Source: CADCTM01 sp049671305 (GTDB lineage: Bacteria > Cyanobacteriota > Cyanobacteriia > Cyanobacteriales > Coleofasciculaceae). Taken from it: DNA of 52,784 bases. The translations under genes and the position numbers were made by a program. The stretch spans positions 1-52,784 of the forward strand of contig JBATUR010000091.1 in assembly GCA_049671305.1 (NCBI GenBank). Direction: 5' to 3'. Numbering within the stretch: position 1 is the stretch's first letter; each line of letters starts with the position of its first letter. The notes under the pieces are model-generated. The model worked only from the letters and a program-made list of their open reading frames with translations. It was not told where the DNA came from and ran no database searches. Shown piece by piece: positions 7,270 through 16,783 of this stretch.

Positions 7270-8466
7270 ATGACTGAACAACCTACCCGCATTTGTATAC
7301 TCGGTGGAGGCTTTGGCGGTCTTTATACTGCTTTACGCTTGAGCCAACTGCCTTGGGAAAACTCACAACGACCGGAAATTATCTTAGTCGATCAAAACGA
7401 TCGCTTCTTATTCTCGCCCCTATTATACGAACTGCTCACCGGAGAACTGCAAACTTGGGAAATTGCGCCGCCTTACGAAGAACTTTTGGCAAACACAGGT
7501 GTGCGCTTCACCCAAGCGGCAGTCGCCGGCATTAATATCGATGAAAAGCGAGTCTACCTGCAAAATGGTCCAGAATTTTCTTACGACCGCCTCGTAATTG
7601 CAATGGGTGGCGAAACGCCGCTAGATATGGCACAAGGCGCGGCTGAATATGCCCTACCTTTCCGCACTGTAACTGATGCCTATCGCTTGGAAGAACGGCT
7701 AAGGATTTTAGAAGAGTCTCATGCTGATAAAATCCGAGTGGCAGTTGTTGGTGCTGGTTATTGTGGCGTTGAATTAGCTTGCAAACTAGCAGAAAGATTA
7801 AAAGAAAGGGGGCGCTTGCGCTTAGTCGAATTGAGTGATTCGATCCTCAGAACTTCTCCAGATTTTAATCGAGAAGCAGCTCAAAAAGCGCTAGATGACC
7901 GCAATGTTTGGATTGATTTAGAAACTGGTGTTGAGTCAATTGGACTTGATACAATTTCCTTGATGTATAAGGGACAAGTTGATACAATTCCTGTTGATTT
8001 GGTATTGTGGACAGTTGGCACAAGAGTTGCACAGGTTGTGCGATCGCTTCCTGTTAAACAAAACCAACGCGGTCAAATCACGACAACCGCAACTTTACAA
8101 ATAATTGACCACCCAGAAATCTTTGCTCTAGGTGATTTAGCCGACTGCCGTGACGCCGAAGGTCAACAAATTCCAAGTACTGCACAAGCGGCATTTCAAC
8201 AAGCTGATTATACAGCCTGGAATATTTGGGCGTCGTTAAGTGGTCGTCCTCTCTTACCTTTCCGCTATCAACATTTAGGGGAAATGATGACTTTGGGAAC
8301 AAATAATGCCACATTTACCGGTGCTGGTGTTAAGTTAGATGGTCCGTTGGCTTACCTAACTCGCCGTCTTGCCTATCTCTATCGAATGCCGACTTTAGAT
8401 CATAAGCTAAAAGTGGGCTTTAATTGGATTGCCAAGCCTCTAGCAGATTTGTTATCTGGCAAATGA
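7270..8466 (+). CDS. ndbB: Type II NAD(P)H:quinone oxidoreductase, NdbB-like
   Basis: A 398-residue flavoprotein with two Rossmann dinucleotide sites: CILGGGFGGLYTAL at 8-21 for FAD and VAVVGAGYCGVELA near 157-170 for NAD(P)H. The family FAD-contact motif ALGDLAD lies near residue 286. The sequence around DQNDRFLFSPLLYELLTGE and the length match the cyanobacterial NdbB type. In Synechocystis NdbB reduces demethylphylloquinone on the way to phylloquinone, rather than serving mainly as a respiratory NDH-2. No transmembrane span is visible; the C-terminal region (VGFNWIAKPLADLL) is amphipathic and could bind membrane. It is likely cotranscribed with the HAD gene 38 bp downstream. NdbA or NdbC is possible but less likely given the length. 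Confidence 0.8.
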   Translation: MTEQPTRICILGGGFGGLYTALRLSQLPWENSQRPEIILVDQNDRFLFSPLLYELLTGELQTWEIAPPYEELLANTGVRFTQAAVAGINIDEKRVYLQNGPEFSYDRLVIAMGGETPLDMAQGAAEYALPFRTVTDAYRLEERLRILEESHADKIRVAVVGAGYCGVELACKLAERLKERGRLRLVELSDSILRTSPDFNREAAQKALDDRNVWIDLETGVESIGLDTISLMYKGQVDTIPVDLVLWTVGTRVAQVVRSLPVKQNQRGQITTTATLQIIDHPEIFALGDLADCRDAEGQQIPSTAQAAFQQADYTAWNIWASLSGRPLLPFRYQHLGEMMTLGTNNATFTGAGVKLDGPLAYLTRRLAYLYRMPTLDHKLKVGFNWIAKPLADLLSGK

Positions 8467-8504
8467 GTTATTGTTAGGAATTAATCCCTAATTCTCAGTT
8501 TCCA

Positions 8505-9176
8505 ATGACTCACAACAAACAACCTAAAGTCATTTTATTAGATGCTGTTGGCACGCTGTTTGGAGTGCGGGGAAGTGTGGGCGAGGTTTATAGTGCGATC
8601 GCTGATCAGTTTGGGGTTAAAGTACCTGCTGAAACCCTAAACGAAGCCTTCTTCAGCGCCTTTGCCGCCTCCTCGCCGCCGATTTTCCCCGGAAATGACC
8701 CGGAAGAGATTCCACAGTGTGAGTTTGAATGGTGGCGGGTTATAGCTGTACGCACTTTTCAACAAGCTGGTGTTCTTGACGAATTTGCCGATTTTACTGA
8801 TTTTTTTGATTACCTTTACCACCATTTCGCAACTGAGCAACCCTGGTTTATTTATCCTGATGTGATCCCAGCTTTGTCAGCATGGCGGCGAATTGGTATT
8901 CAGTTGGGTGTTTTGTCTAATTTTGATTCTCGTTTACATTTTGTTTTAAAAGCATTAAAGTTGGAGGAATATTTTACTTCTGTTACAGTTTCTACATTAA
9001 CTGGTGTTGCTAAACCAGACCCAGAAATTTTTGCTAAAGCTTTAGAAAAACATTTCTGTGATGCTGAGGATGCATGGCATATTGGAGATAGTTTTAAGGA
9101 AGACTATCAAGGTGCTAAAGCTGCTGGTTTAAAAGCAATTTTGGTGGAGCGGAATCAAGATATGTTGAGAAATTAG
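8505..9176 (+). CDS. HAD-superfamily hydrolase, REG-2-like
   Basis: A 223-residue haloacid dehalogenase-like hydrolase. Motif I is KVILLDAVGTLFG (nucleophile Asp13). The second acid, usually Asp two residues on, is Val (DAV instead of DxD), which is characteristic of the REG-2-like subgroup and questions classical phosphatase chemistry. Motif II is VLSNFDSR, motif III TGVAKPDPEIF, and motif IV WHIGDSFKEDYQGAKAAG. A helical cap lies between residues 20 and 100. It follows the NdbB-like gene closely and overlaps the convergent DUF4079 gene by four bases at the stop codons. The substrate is unknown. Confidence 0.85.
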   Translation: MTHNKQPKVILLDAVGTLFGVRGSVGEVYSAIADQFGVKVPAETLNEAFFSAFAASSPPIFPGNDPEEIPQCEFEWWRVIAVRTFQQAGVLDEFADFTDFFDYLYHHFATEQPWFIYPDVIPALSAWRRIGIQLGVLSNFDSRLHFVLKALKLEEYFTSVTVSTLTGVAKPDPEIFAKALEKHFCDAEDAWHIGDSFKEDYQGAKAAGLKAILVERNQDMLRN

Positions 9177-9895
9177 TTTTGTGTCGGAGGTGCGGGTTGA
9201 GGACAAGTCTTATTAGCAAAATCGCACTGATAAATAAAAGGTTTTTGCCACGAGAGAGGAATTTCTAATAAATCCCTTGCTCCCGTCATTCCTTGTCCTA
9301 CAAATAGTAGTAAGGCGAGGCAGTTCAAAACAATATGAATGTTGCGCCAGCGATTGGTTCTATCTTTATAAATATCTTCAATAATTGCCAAGGAAAACAC
9401 CATTAATAAAGCGGCAGTTATGCCGATATAATAATGTGACCAATACCATTCATCAGTCCGCCGAAACACGCCATCCTGGCAGCCAAGAACCACTAAACCC
9501 ATACCTGTAAGAGTTGCAAAAATCCCTCGCCAATGTGTTTCTCTAGCTCGATAAAGTAAGACTAAAGAGCTAATAGTAGCGGCAAACATTAAAGCAATAA
9601 AAATAACTTGAGAGGGATTTTTACTCCAAAGCTCTTTTTCTATAATACTTTTAAATGTTATTGAGTAAAACAGTGCAACTAAAGTAACACCCACAACAGC
9701 CCCTGTTAACCAACGACCTAAACTAACGTGTTCACGTCCAACCACAGGCGGAATTTTACTTTTGCCATTGCCTGCGCTTTGCAACCTCCGTTGGCGAGTC
9801 TGCCAAGCAAAGTTAACAACCATACCAATTAATGGAAAAACAACGGTAACGGCAATTGCTGGATGGATTAAGGAAATTAAATCGTTTGCTTCCAT
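9173..9895 (-). CDS. DUF4079 family membrane protein
   Basis: A 240-residue integral membrane protein with about six hydrophobic segments (residues 10-28, 62-82, 95-115, 124-138, 155-170, 188-206). The pattern, including LISLIHPAIAVTVVFPLIGMV at the start and HYYIGITAALLMVFSLAI, matches DUF4079, found in cyanobacteria and plastids. Some members resemble cytochrome b561-like or ferric-reductase-like bundles. Conserved histidines at about residues 11 and 153 could bind haem, but this is inference. The C-terminal tail (YQCDFANKTCPQPAPP) holds two cysteines. The gene converges on the HAD gene, sharing four bases. Confidence 0.75.
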   Translation of the reverse strand: MEANDLISLIHPAIAVTVVFPLIGMVVNFAWQTRQRRLQSAGNGKSKIPPVVGREHVSLGRWLTGAVVGVTLVALFYSITFKSIIEKELWSKNPSQVIFIALMFAATISSLVLLYRARETHWRGIFATLTGMGLVVLGCQDGVFRRTDEWYWSHYYIGITAALLMVFSLAIIEDIYKDRTNRWRNIHIVLNCLALLLFVGQGMTGARDLLEIPLSWQKPFIYQCDFANKTCPQPAPPTQN

Positions 9896-10255
9896 GTGAG
9901 CAACCTCTAAACAAGAATAGACATTAATTTTAAATTAATCATACCTGGAAATCTGTAATCATCAAAGAAAGTTCAGAAAGCCTTGCTACCTTAATTACTT
10001 TATTGATGATTCTTGATTTTTTAGATTGTTGAGCTTGTCTATATTATTTTATTTGATAATGATCGTTGCTTTTTTCAAAAGTCCTGAATAGACAATATTT
10101 ATCAGCTTTTTAGACAAAACTCATAGTCAACTCAGGAAAAACTCATTCACAATAAAAAATCTGTTATAAATTAAGTATATTAAAGAATGTAAACTATTGC
10201 TCAATGGTTAATATTCTTATTCCATCAAACTCTAGATTCGCAAAAATCCAGAACT
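9896..10255. other. Intergenic region between divergent DUF4079 and bcsA genes
   Basis: An AT-rich spacer of about 360 bp that must carry promoters for both divergent genes. I see no open frame, clear riboswitch or strong hairpin. No confident -10 or -35 boxes can be assigned. Confidence 0.4.
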
Positions 10256-12532
10256 ATGAGCCCTTTAGAGTTGAACAACAAAATCTCAAATAGTGGTAGT
10301 AGCAAGCGAGTACATCCTCAATTGGCAACACTATTGATGTTGGGAATAGTCTTGTTTTTCGGTGTGATTATAATAGCCTGGTTTTCAGAAATGGGAGTAA
10401 TTCTCAAAATTTTTGCTCAGCTCGAATTGATACAGCAAACTCCTCCTATGTGGTTAGAAGTTCCGCAAGTTATGGGGGAATACTTATTAGCACCAACTGT
10501 AGTGCTTTTTTTAATTGCCACGGCAATTATGAAGCTTTCTCCTGAACCGAGAACTTGGTCACGAGTACTAGTTGTTGGCATATTATTAGGTTTGACAATT
10601 CGTTATATTCTATGGCGATCGCTTGCTACCTTAAACTTAACTGATCCTCTTAATGGCTGCTTTAGTTTAATCTTACTATTTTTAGAAATGTTAATGCTAA
10701 CAAGTAGCACACTCCAATTAATATTAATGTTAAAGATAAAAAATCGTCGTCACGAAGCTGATCTTTTATCAAAAGCAGTTATGGATGGTAGTTTTGAGCC
10801 ATCAGTTGATATTTTAATTCCCACTTATGAAGAACCAATATTTATTTTGAAGCGCACTATAATCGGTTGTCAGGCACTTGAATATCCCAATAAACAAATT
10901 TATATACTTGACGATACAAAACGTTTTGAAGTTCAACAATTAGCCAAAGAACTTGGCTGCCAATATCTAACACGCCCTGATAATCTTTATGCTAAAGCTG
11001 GCAATTTAAATCAAGCAATATCTAAAACTCAAGGAGAATTAATCGTTGTATTTGATGCCGATTTTGTCCCGACTAGAAACTTTTTAACTCGTACAGTTGG
11101 CTTTTTTCAAAAGGAGAATATTGCCTTAGTTCAAACACCCCAAAGCTTTTATAACATCGATCCTATCGCTCGCAATCTAGGTTTGGATAATATACTAACT
11201 CCTGAAGAAGAAGTCTTTTATCGCCAAATTCAACCGATTCGCGATGGTGCTGGAAGTGTAATTTGTTCAGGAACTTCTTTTGTGGTTAGGCGAAAAGCTC
11301 TGGAAGCTGTTAATGGTTTTGTGACAGACTCTCTTAGTGAAGACTATTTTACCGGCATTCGTTTATCAGCAATAGGTTATCGCTTAGTTTATCTTGATGA
11401 AAAACTTAGTGCCGGTTTAGCTGCTGAAAATATATCAGCTCAAGCTACTCAAAGATTACGCTGGGCAAGAGGTACATTACAAGCCTTTTTTATTAAATCA
11501 AATCCGTTAACAATTTCAGGATTGGGACTGATCCAAAGATTAGCTCATTTTGAAGGATTGCTTTATTGGTTTACCAGTATCTCCCGTGTAGGCTTTTTAA
11601 TAATGCCAATATCTTATTCTTTTTTAGGCATCATTCCAATTCGAGCAACACCTGGAGAACTTCTCTATTTTTTATTGCCATATTATTTAATACAATTAAC
11701 TGTTTTCTCTTGGCTAAATTACCGTTCTCGTTCAGCTATCTTATCTGATATTTACACATTGGTATTAACATTTCCTCTGGCATTAACAGTAGTTCAGGTT
11801 ATGTTAAATCCTTTCTCTAAAGGCTTTAACGTTACACCAAAAGGCACGACAAATGAGCATTTTTATTTTAATTGGAAACTTGCCACACCACTCATTTTCT
11901 TTTTCATCGTCACCGCTGTAAGTTTATGGCAAAATTTAGGTCTTTGCTTAATGAAAGTAACATGGGCATTAACAGTAACACCAGAAACTGCTCTCCAAAT
12001 TAAAGGTATTAGCTTAGGTTGGATTTGGAGTTTTTACAACTTGATTATGATTAGTATTGCTCTTTTAATTTTATTAGATGTACCAAAACCGAATTTGTAT
12101 GAATGGTTTAATTTGCGGCGTCTAATACGACTTGATATTGCTGAACAATCGTTTTGGGGTGTGACGACAAGCATTTCTGAAATTGGTGTTAATATCGCCT
12201 TAACCAAAACTGAACTGCCTGCAATTCATTCCCAACAAACCTTACCTATAAATTTAGAAATTTTGGAAGAAGCAATTTCTTTACAAGGACAAATTACCTC
12301 AACTGGATTTAATGGTGAATTCCCGACAGTACAGATAATATTTGAGCAGCTTACACTTGCTCAACAACGAAAATTAGTCGAGGTCTTATTCTGTCGTCCC
12401 GGACAGTGGAAACGTCACAAAACACCTGGAGAATTAAAATCTTTATGGTTGCTCTTAAAAATATTACTTAAGCCACAAGTACTATTTGGTAGAAATAAAA
12501 AAATCAGTGCAATTACTGTTTCTCAAGTTTAA
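10256..12532 (+). CDS. bcsA: Cellulose synthase-like catalytic subunit with PilZ domain (BcsA type)
   Basis: A 758-residue processive family 2 glycosyltransferase of the inner membrane. N-terminal membrane spans lie at about 25-50, 75-90, 100-120 and 130-150. The catalytic domain follows: VDILIPTYEEP near 183, LDD near 219, DAD near 265, SEDY (the TED-position base) near 360, and QRLRWARG near 398. FNVTPKG near 523 matches the BcsA gating loop. After more membrane spans a PilZ domain begins with RRLIRLD near 621 and SISEIG near 640, the two halves of the cyclic-di-GMP-binding signature. The product is therefore likely a beta-glucan, probably cellulose, made under c-di-GMP control. No bcsB, bcsC or bcsZ gene is adjacent. 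Confidence 0.85.
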   Translation: MSPLELNNKISNSGSSKRVHPQLATLLMLGIVLFFGVIIIAWFSEMGVILKIFAQLELIQQTPPMWLEVPQVMGEYLLAPTVVLFLIATAIMKLSPEPRTWSRVLVVGILLGLTIRYILWRSLATLNLTDPLNGCFSLILLFLEMLMLTSSTLQLILMLKIKNRRHEADLLSKAVMDGSFEPSVDILIPTYEEPIFILKRTIIGCQALEYPNKQIYILDDTKRFEVQQLAKELGCQYLTRPDNLYAKAGNLNQAISKTQGELIVVFDADFVPTRNFLTRTVGFFQKENIALVQTPQSFYNIDPIARNLGLDNILTPEEEVFYRQIQPIRDGAGSVICSGTSFVVRRKALEAVNGFVTDSLSEDYFTGIRLSAIGYRLVYLDEKLSAGLAAENISAQATQRLRWARGTLQAFFIKSNPLTISGLGLIQRLAHFEGLLYWFTSISRVGFLIMPISYSFLGIIPIRATPGELLYFLLPYYLIQLTVFSWLNYRSRSAILSDIYTLVLTFPLALTVVQVMLNPFSKGFNVTPKGTTNEHFYFNWKLATPLIFFFIVTAVSLWQNLGLCLMKVTWALTVTPETALQIKGISLGWIWSFYNLIMISIALLILLDVPKPNLYEWFNLRRLIRLDIAEQSFWGVTTSISEIGVNIALTKTELPAIHSQQTLPINLEILEEAISLQGQITSTGFNGEFPTVQIIFEQLTLAQQRKLVEVLFCRPGQWKRHKTPGELKSLWLLLKILLKPQVLFGRNKKISAITVSQV

Positions 12533-12606
12533 TAAACTCGATACTTAATTAGCCTCTAAGATTTGTACTTTAATTTTTATTCTCAACTTATCAAATATTT
12601 GACTAA

Positions 12607-13167
12607 CTACTTAGTAGCTGTAGGACTAATTATTTTAAGTGCCGTTTCTGTATCTTTAGCTGTTTTCTGCCAAATAACTTGCAATACTGACTTTTCTTCT
12701 AAGCCGGCGCTAATATAATCTAAACTATTGCCATCAACTGCTGACTGCGCTTGTGCAGCAAGATCAGGATATTTAACAAAAACTTTTTTCAATACTTGAT
12801 CTCGACATTGATATAACTCATCGTAACCATCAACAGCATTACATCGTCCAAACTGATACGCTAATTTATGCCCCTCAACTGCTGATTTTACTGCCGATAA
12901 AAGTTTTGGATCGCCATAAGCTTTATCTACAATATTGACTAAATCTTCCAAATCTTCACCATATTCTTTGTGGTTAATTCCTTCTGTGCTTTCAATTTTA
13001 ATTTTCATTACTCTTAACTCCTCAATTGCTGATTTTAAAGGAGTTGAAATTATTACCTGAGACACATCTGCTGCCGCCGCTTTTTCCTTTTCTGGGGAAA
13101 ATCGAGCATTACAACCCATCAAAATAGTAGCGATAGTTAAGAAAAATGCTATTTTAGGTAATTGCAT
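12607..13167 (-). CDS. Putative lipoprotein, unknown function
   Basis: A roughly 186-residue exported protein. ATG 13167 gives MQLPKIAFFLTIATILMGC, a short basic start, a hydrophobic core and a lipobox (ILMGC), so the mature protein should be lipid-modified at Cys19. A longer frame reaches 13260, but its extra 31 residues add a second hydrophobic stretch and would spoil the signal peptide. The mature part is helical and charged, with four cysteine-containing segments including GRCNAVDGYDELYQCRDQV, which may form a disulfide. I do not recognise the family. It converges with bcsA, ending 75 bp away; a functional link to glucan export is speculation. Confidence 0.65.
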   Translation of the reverse strand: MQLPKIAFFLTIATILMGCNARFSPEKEKAAAADVSQVIISTPLKSAIEELRVMKIKIESTEGINHKEYGEDLEDLVNIVDKAYGDPKLLSAVKSAVEGHKLAYQFGRCNAVDGYDELYQCRDQVLKKVFVKYPDLAAQAQSAVDGNSLDYISAGLEEKSVLQVIWQKTAKDTETALKIISPTATK

Positions 13168-14236
13168 TTTTATAGCTTTTATCTCAAAAATTATAGGTTT
13201 TGGCGCGAGGCTTGAGGTAAATTTAAGTAGGAAAAAGACCAGAATCAAATTTTTTAGCACTATTAAGCAAAATTGATCTAAAGTTCCAGTTTTAAAGTAA
13301 ATTAGTTTGATAATCTAACCACTGCTCGTCTATTTTTTAGATACCGTCACGAAAAATACTTCTCGTTGCGACATGAGAAGGAATTTGAGCCTCAAGCTTC
13401 ATCTTTAGTTTAATCGCTATCTGTGAATTATCTGTGAATAGCTATACACTAACGCACTGGCGGACTGAATTTTAGCCATTAATACGCCACTGATTTATTG
13501 CCAATACCCCAACTTTTTCTCGCCCATGCTCAAAGCTCAACTTCAGAAGCCCAGATGCGTGTCAGGCAATTTAAATTTGGTCATCAACAATAGCACCAAA
13601 ATCCCAGCAAGTTTTATAATTTTTTAATGATTGCTCTCATGGCTTAAGCTTGAATTTTGTGCCACTCAGCCGTCAGCGCAACAGATTGTAATCACTCCCC
13701 AAAAATTAATTGTTCTTCATAAAAATCCTAGCTGATCTAGCAAACCTGCTGATCCCGATTTTTGACGCCGATTTGACAGCGCTAAGTTAGTCAAAACTAA
13801 ACTGCTCCATTCTCTGCATTCTATTGCTTGAAACCCTCTCCCTGATGGCAGTGCGCCGCTCTCATCTAAAAGTGCATTCAGTTATAGACTAACCGTAAAT
13901 AAGCTAGATTGAAACAGCCTTAGGTTAGCTTATAAAGATTTTTGTTTTTTGTTCCAATTTATCTAATTTAAATATACAAATATTGAATTAAGATATTAAA
14001 ACTGATTGAAAGTGAATCTAAGTAGTTCTTTATTGCCAAACAGCCTAAGCAAGCTAATAACACTCATTTACTACCCATCTCATCTCAAACCCCCCTTTCT
14101 TTTCCTGAGTAGTTGGTCAATAATTCAATCACAGCCCTGAGCTGAACAACTGAACATTAAACACATTTAAGCCGCCCGAATTTAGCGGCGGACAAGATTC
14201 AAGTTTTATATCCCAACGATAGGAGACAAAAAGCTC
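13168..14236. other. About 1.07 kb upstream region of chlL without a recognised gene
   Basis: No convincing open frame, tRNA or repeat is seen on either strand. The stretch must hold the chlL promoter and probably a long leader. A Shine-Dalgarno sequence AGGAG at 14221-14225 lies 11 bases before the chlL GTG start. The length is unusual for this window, so a small RNA or a decayed gene is possible but not visible by eye. Confidence 0.35.
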
Positions 14237-15103
14237 GTGAAACTCTCAGTTTATGGAAAAGGCGGCATCGGTAAGTCAACAACAAGCTGCAACATCTCAG
14301 TTGCCCTGGCAAAGCGTGGCAAAAAAGTGCTACAAATCGGCTGCGATCCTAAACACGACAGCACCTTTACCCTCACAGGCTTTTTAATTCCGACAATTAT
14401 CGACACACTTCAAGAAAAGGACTACCACTACGAAGATGTCTGGCCCGAAGATGTGATCTACAAAGGTTATGGCGGCGTTGACTGCGTAGAAGCAGGCGGT
14501 CCCCCAGCAGGTGCAGGTTGCGGTGGCTATGTCGTTGGTGAGACGGTAAAGTTGCTTAAAGAACTCAACGCCTTTGATGAGTATGATGTTATTTTGTTTG
14601 ACGTTTTAGGCGACGTAGTTTGTGGTGGATTTGCTGCACCACTAAACTATTCCGATTACTGCATGATTGTTACAGACAACGGCTTTGATGCCTTGTTTGC
14701 CGCGAATAGAATTGCTGCATCTGTAAGAGAAAAAGCACGTACTCACCCATTACGTCTAGCTGGTTTAATTGGCAACCGCACATCCAAGCGTGACTTAATT
14801 GATAAGTATATCGATACAGTGCCGATGCCAGTATTAGAAATTCTGCCTTTAATTGAAGACATTCGTGTTTCTCGTGTTAAGGGAAAAACCTTATTTGAAA
14901 TGGCAGAAACTGACTCTTCACTTAACTATGTCTGCGACTATTATTTGAACATTGCCGATCAGATTTTAGCGAATCCTGAAGGTGTTGTACCAAATGATGC
15001 TCAAGATCGGGAATTGTTCTCATTGTTGTCTGATTTCTACCTGAATCCAGCGACACCAACGGTGAAGACAGAAGAAGAAAAGCTCGACCTGATGATGGTT
15101 TAA
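14237..15103 (+). CDS. chlL: Light-independent protochlorophyllide reductase, iron-sulfur ATPase subunit ChlL
   Basis: A 288-residue NifH-like ATPase that passes electrons to the ChlN-ChlB complex so that chlorophyll can be made in the dark. The P-loop is YGKGGIGKSTTSCN (6-19) and the switch region CDPKHDSTF (36-44). Cys95 in GAGCGGYVVGET and Cys129 in GDVVCGGFAAP ligate the [4Fe-4S] cluster shared by the homodimer. Length and sequence are typical. The start is GTG, supported by AGGAG 11 bases upstream; translation from any later ATG would lose the P-loop. chlN follows 169 bp downstream, separated by a foldback repeat, so the two may be cotranscribed. The complex is oxygen-sensitive. Confidence 0.98.
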   Translation: MKLSVYGKGGIGKSTTSCNISVALAKRGKKVLQIGCDPKHDSTFTLTGFLIPTIIDTLQEKDYHYEDVWPEDVIYKGYGGVDCVEAGGPPAGAGCGGYVVGETVKLLKELNAFDEYDVILFDVLGDVVCGGFAAPLNYSDYCMIVTDNGFDALFAANRIAASVREKARTHPLRLAGLIGNRTSKRDLIDKYIDTVPMPVLEILPLIEDIRVSRVKGKTLFEMAETDSSLNYVCDYYLNIADQILANPEGVVPNDAQDRELFSLLSDFYLNPATPTVKTEEEKLDLMMV

Positions 15104-15115
15104 TTTGAAGGTAAT

Positions 15116-15215
15116 AAGTAGGTTGGGTTGAAGCATGGAACCCAAAGCAAATGTAGAGTTGATAGTAACATTTGTTCTCTAATCATCTTAGGCATCAATT
15201 ACGCCCGACCTACTT
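15116..15215. repeat. Foldback (miniature inverted-repeat) element between chlL and chlN
   Basis: The 12-base arm AAGTAGGTTGGG (15116-15127) is mirrored by CCCGACCTACTT (15204-15215), which pairs with it throughout apart from one G-T wobble. The sequence next to the left arm (TTGAAGCATGGAACCCAAAGC) resembles a dispersed cyanobacterial repeat family whose copies begin GTAGGTTGGGTTGA. There is no coding capacity. On RNA it would form a long hairpin in the chlL-chlN intercistronic region. Confidence 0.6.
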
Positions 15216-15272
15216 AATAATTAAACAAATACTTAGTAACTTATCTAAAAAAACAAGGATAGATAATTTTTC

Positions 15273-16673
15273 ATGACCCTTACTGCGCCAGAACCCTTAA
15301 ATTTTGAATGTGAAACCGGAAATTATCACACATTTTGTCCGATTAGTTGTGTAGCTTGGCTTTACCAAAAAATTGAAGATAGTTTCTTCTTAGTTATTGG
15401 TACAAAGACTTGCGGATATTTCCTCCAAAATGCGATGGGGGTGATGATTTTTGCCGAACCGCGTTATGCAATGGCGGAATTAGAAGAAGGTGATATTTCG
15501 GCGCAGTTGAATGATTACGAGGAATTGAAGCGGTTGTGTTTGCAGATCAAACGCGATCGCAACCCCAGTGTAATTGTTTGGATTGGCACTTGTACAACCG
15601 AAATCATTAAGATGGATTTGGAAGGTTTAGCGCCTAAATTAGAAGCTGAACTAGGTATTCCCATTGTTACGGCGCGTGCCAATGGTTTAGACTATGCCTT
15701 CACTCAAGGTGAAGACACTGTACTCGCTTCAATGGTGCATAAATGTCCCGACAAAGCACCAGTCAAGGAATCAGAAAAGGAAGAGCGTAATGCCATTTCT
15801 AAACTGATGAATTTCGGACGTAAGAAAGAAGATGTCGCTGCTGAACAATCAGAATATGTTGATCATCCACCATTAGTATTATTTGGATCTTTGCCTGATC
15901 CAGTTGTTACTAATTTGACCTTGGAATTGAAGAAGCAAGGCATTAAAGTTTCTGGTTGGTTGCCTGCAAAACGTTACACAGAACTTCCAGTAATTGAAGA
16001 GGGTTACTATGTTTCTGGCGTTAATCCTTTCCTTTCACGCACTGCCACAACCTTAATGCGCCGCCGTAAGTGTAAGCTAATTGGTGCACCGTTTCCTATT
16101 GGTCCTGATGGCACTCGTGCCTGGATTGAAAAAATTTGTTCAGTGTTTGGCATTGAACCGAAAGGATTAGAAGAAAGAGAGGCACAAATTTGGGCAGGTA
16201 TGGAAGATTACCTGAAGTTAATTCGCGGCAAATCTGTGTTTTTCATGGGCGATAATTTGCTGGAAGTTTCGCTGGCGCGCTTCTTAATTCGTTGCGGTAT
16301 GACTTGCCATGAAATCGGTATTCCTTACATGGATAAGCGTTATCAAGCTGCGGAATTAGCATTACTTGAAAAGACTTGTCAGGAAATGGGTGTGCCGACT
16401 CCAACAATTGTTGAAAAACCGGATAATTACAATCAAATTAAACGGATTCAAGAGTTGAAAACTGATTTGGTAATTACGGGAATGGCTCATGCTAATCCAT
16501 TAGAAGCGCGTGGTATTAATACTAAGTGGTCGGTGGAATTTACCTTTGCTCAAATTCACGGCTTTACGAATGCGCGGGATATTTTGGAGTTGGCAACTCG
16601 TCCGTTGCGTCGTAATAGCAACTTGAAGGATTTGGGTTGGGATAAGTTGGTGAAGGAAGAAGCGAAGGTTTAG
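15273..16673 (+). CDS. chlN: Light-independent protochlorophyllide reductase subunit N (ChlN)
   Basis: A 466-residue NifD-like subunit of the catalytic ChlN-ChlB heterotetramer, which binds protochlorophyllide and a [4Fe-4S] cluster in the cytoplasm. The cluster cysteines expected from the family are at Cys22 (YHTFCPISC), Cys47 (TKTCGYFLQ) and Cys107 (IGTCTTEI). The fourth ligand is supplied by ChlB, whose gene is not in this window. Length is normal. AAGGA at 15255-15259 serves as the ribosome site before ATG 15273. A charged insertion around residues 168-190 (KESEKEERNAISKL) is typical of cyanobacterial members. It is downstream of chlL in the same direction. Confidence 0.98.
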   Translation: MTLTAPEPLNFECETGNYHTFCPISCVAWLYQKIEDSFFLVIGTKTCGYFLQNAMGVMIFAEPRYAMAELEEGDISAQLNDYEELKRLCLQIKRDRNPSVIVWIGTCTTEIIKMDLEGLAPKLEAELGIPIVTARANGLDYAFTQGEDTVLASMVHKCPDKAPVKESEKEERNAISKLMNFGRKKEDVAAEQSEYVDHPPLVLFGSLPDPVVTNLTLELKKQGIKVSGWLPAKRYTELPVIEEGYYVSGVNPFLSRTATTLMRRRKCKLIGAPFPIGPDGTRAWIEKICSVFGIEPKGLEEREAQIWAGMEDYLKLIRGKSVFFMGDNLLEVSLARFLIRCGMTCHEIGIPYMDKRYQAAELALLEKTCQEMGVPTPTIVEKPDNYNQIKRIQELKTDLVITGMAHANPLEARGINTKWSVEFTFAQIHGFTNARDILELATRPLRRNSNLKDLGWDKLVKEEAKV

Positions 16674-16712
16674 GAACCTCTCCCCCTACCCCTCTAACTA
16701 ATAACATTCTTC

Positions 16713-16765
16713 CTTACTCCTCTCCCCTATTAGGGGAGAACGAGAGGGGTGGAGAGGGGAGTAAG
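16713..16765. repeat. Imperfect inverted repeat of the CCTCTCCCC type
   Basis: The left arm CTTACTCC-TCTCC pairs with GGAGA-GG-GGAGTAAG, with a two-base bulge, around an inner CCCCTATTAGGGG palindrome. This is a low-complexity intergenic repeat of a type common in cyanobacterial genomes. It lies just after chlN and before a terminator-like hairpin. Confidence 0.55.
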
Positions 16766-16783
16766 AAATAGAATATGATTTAG

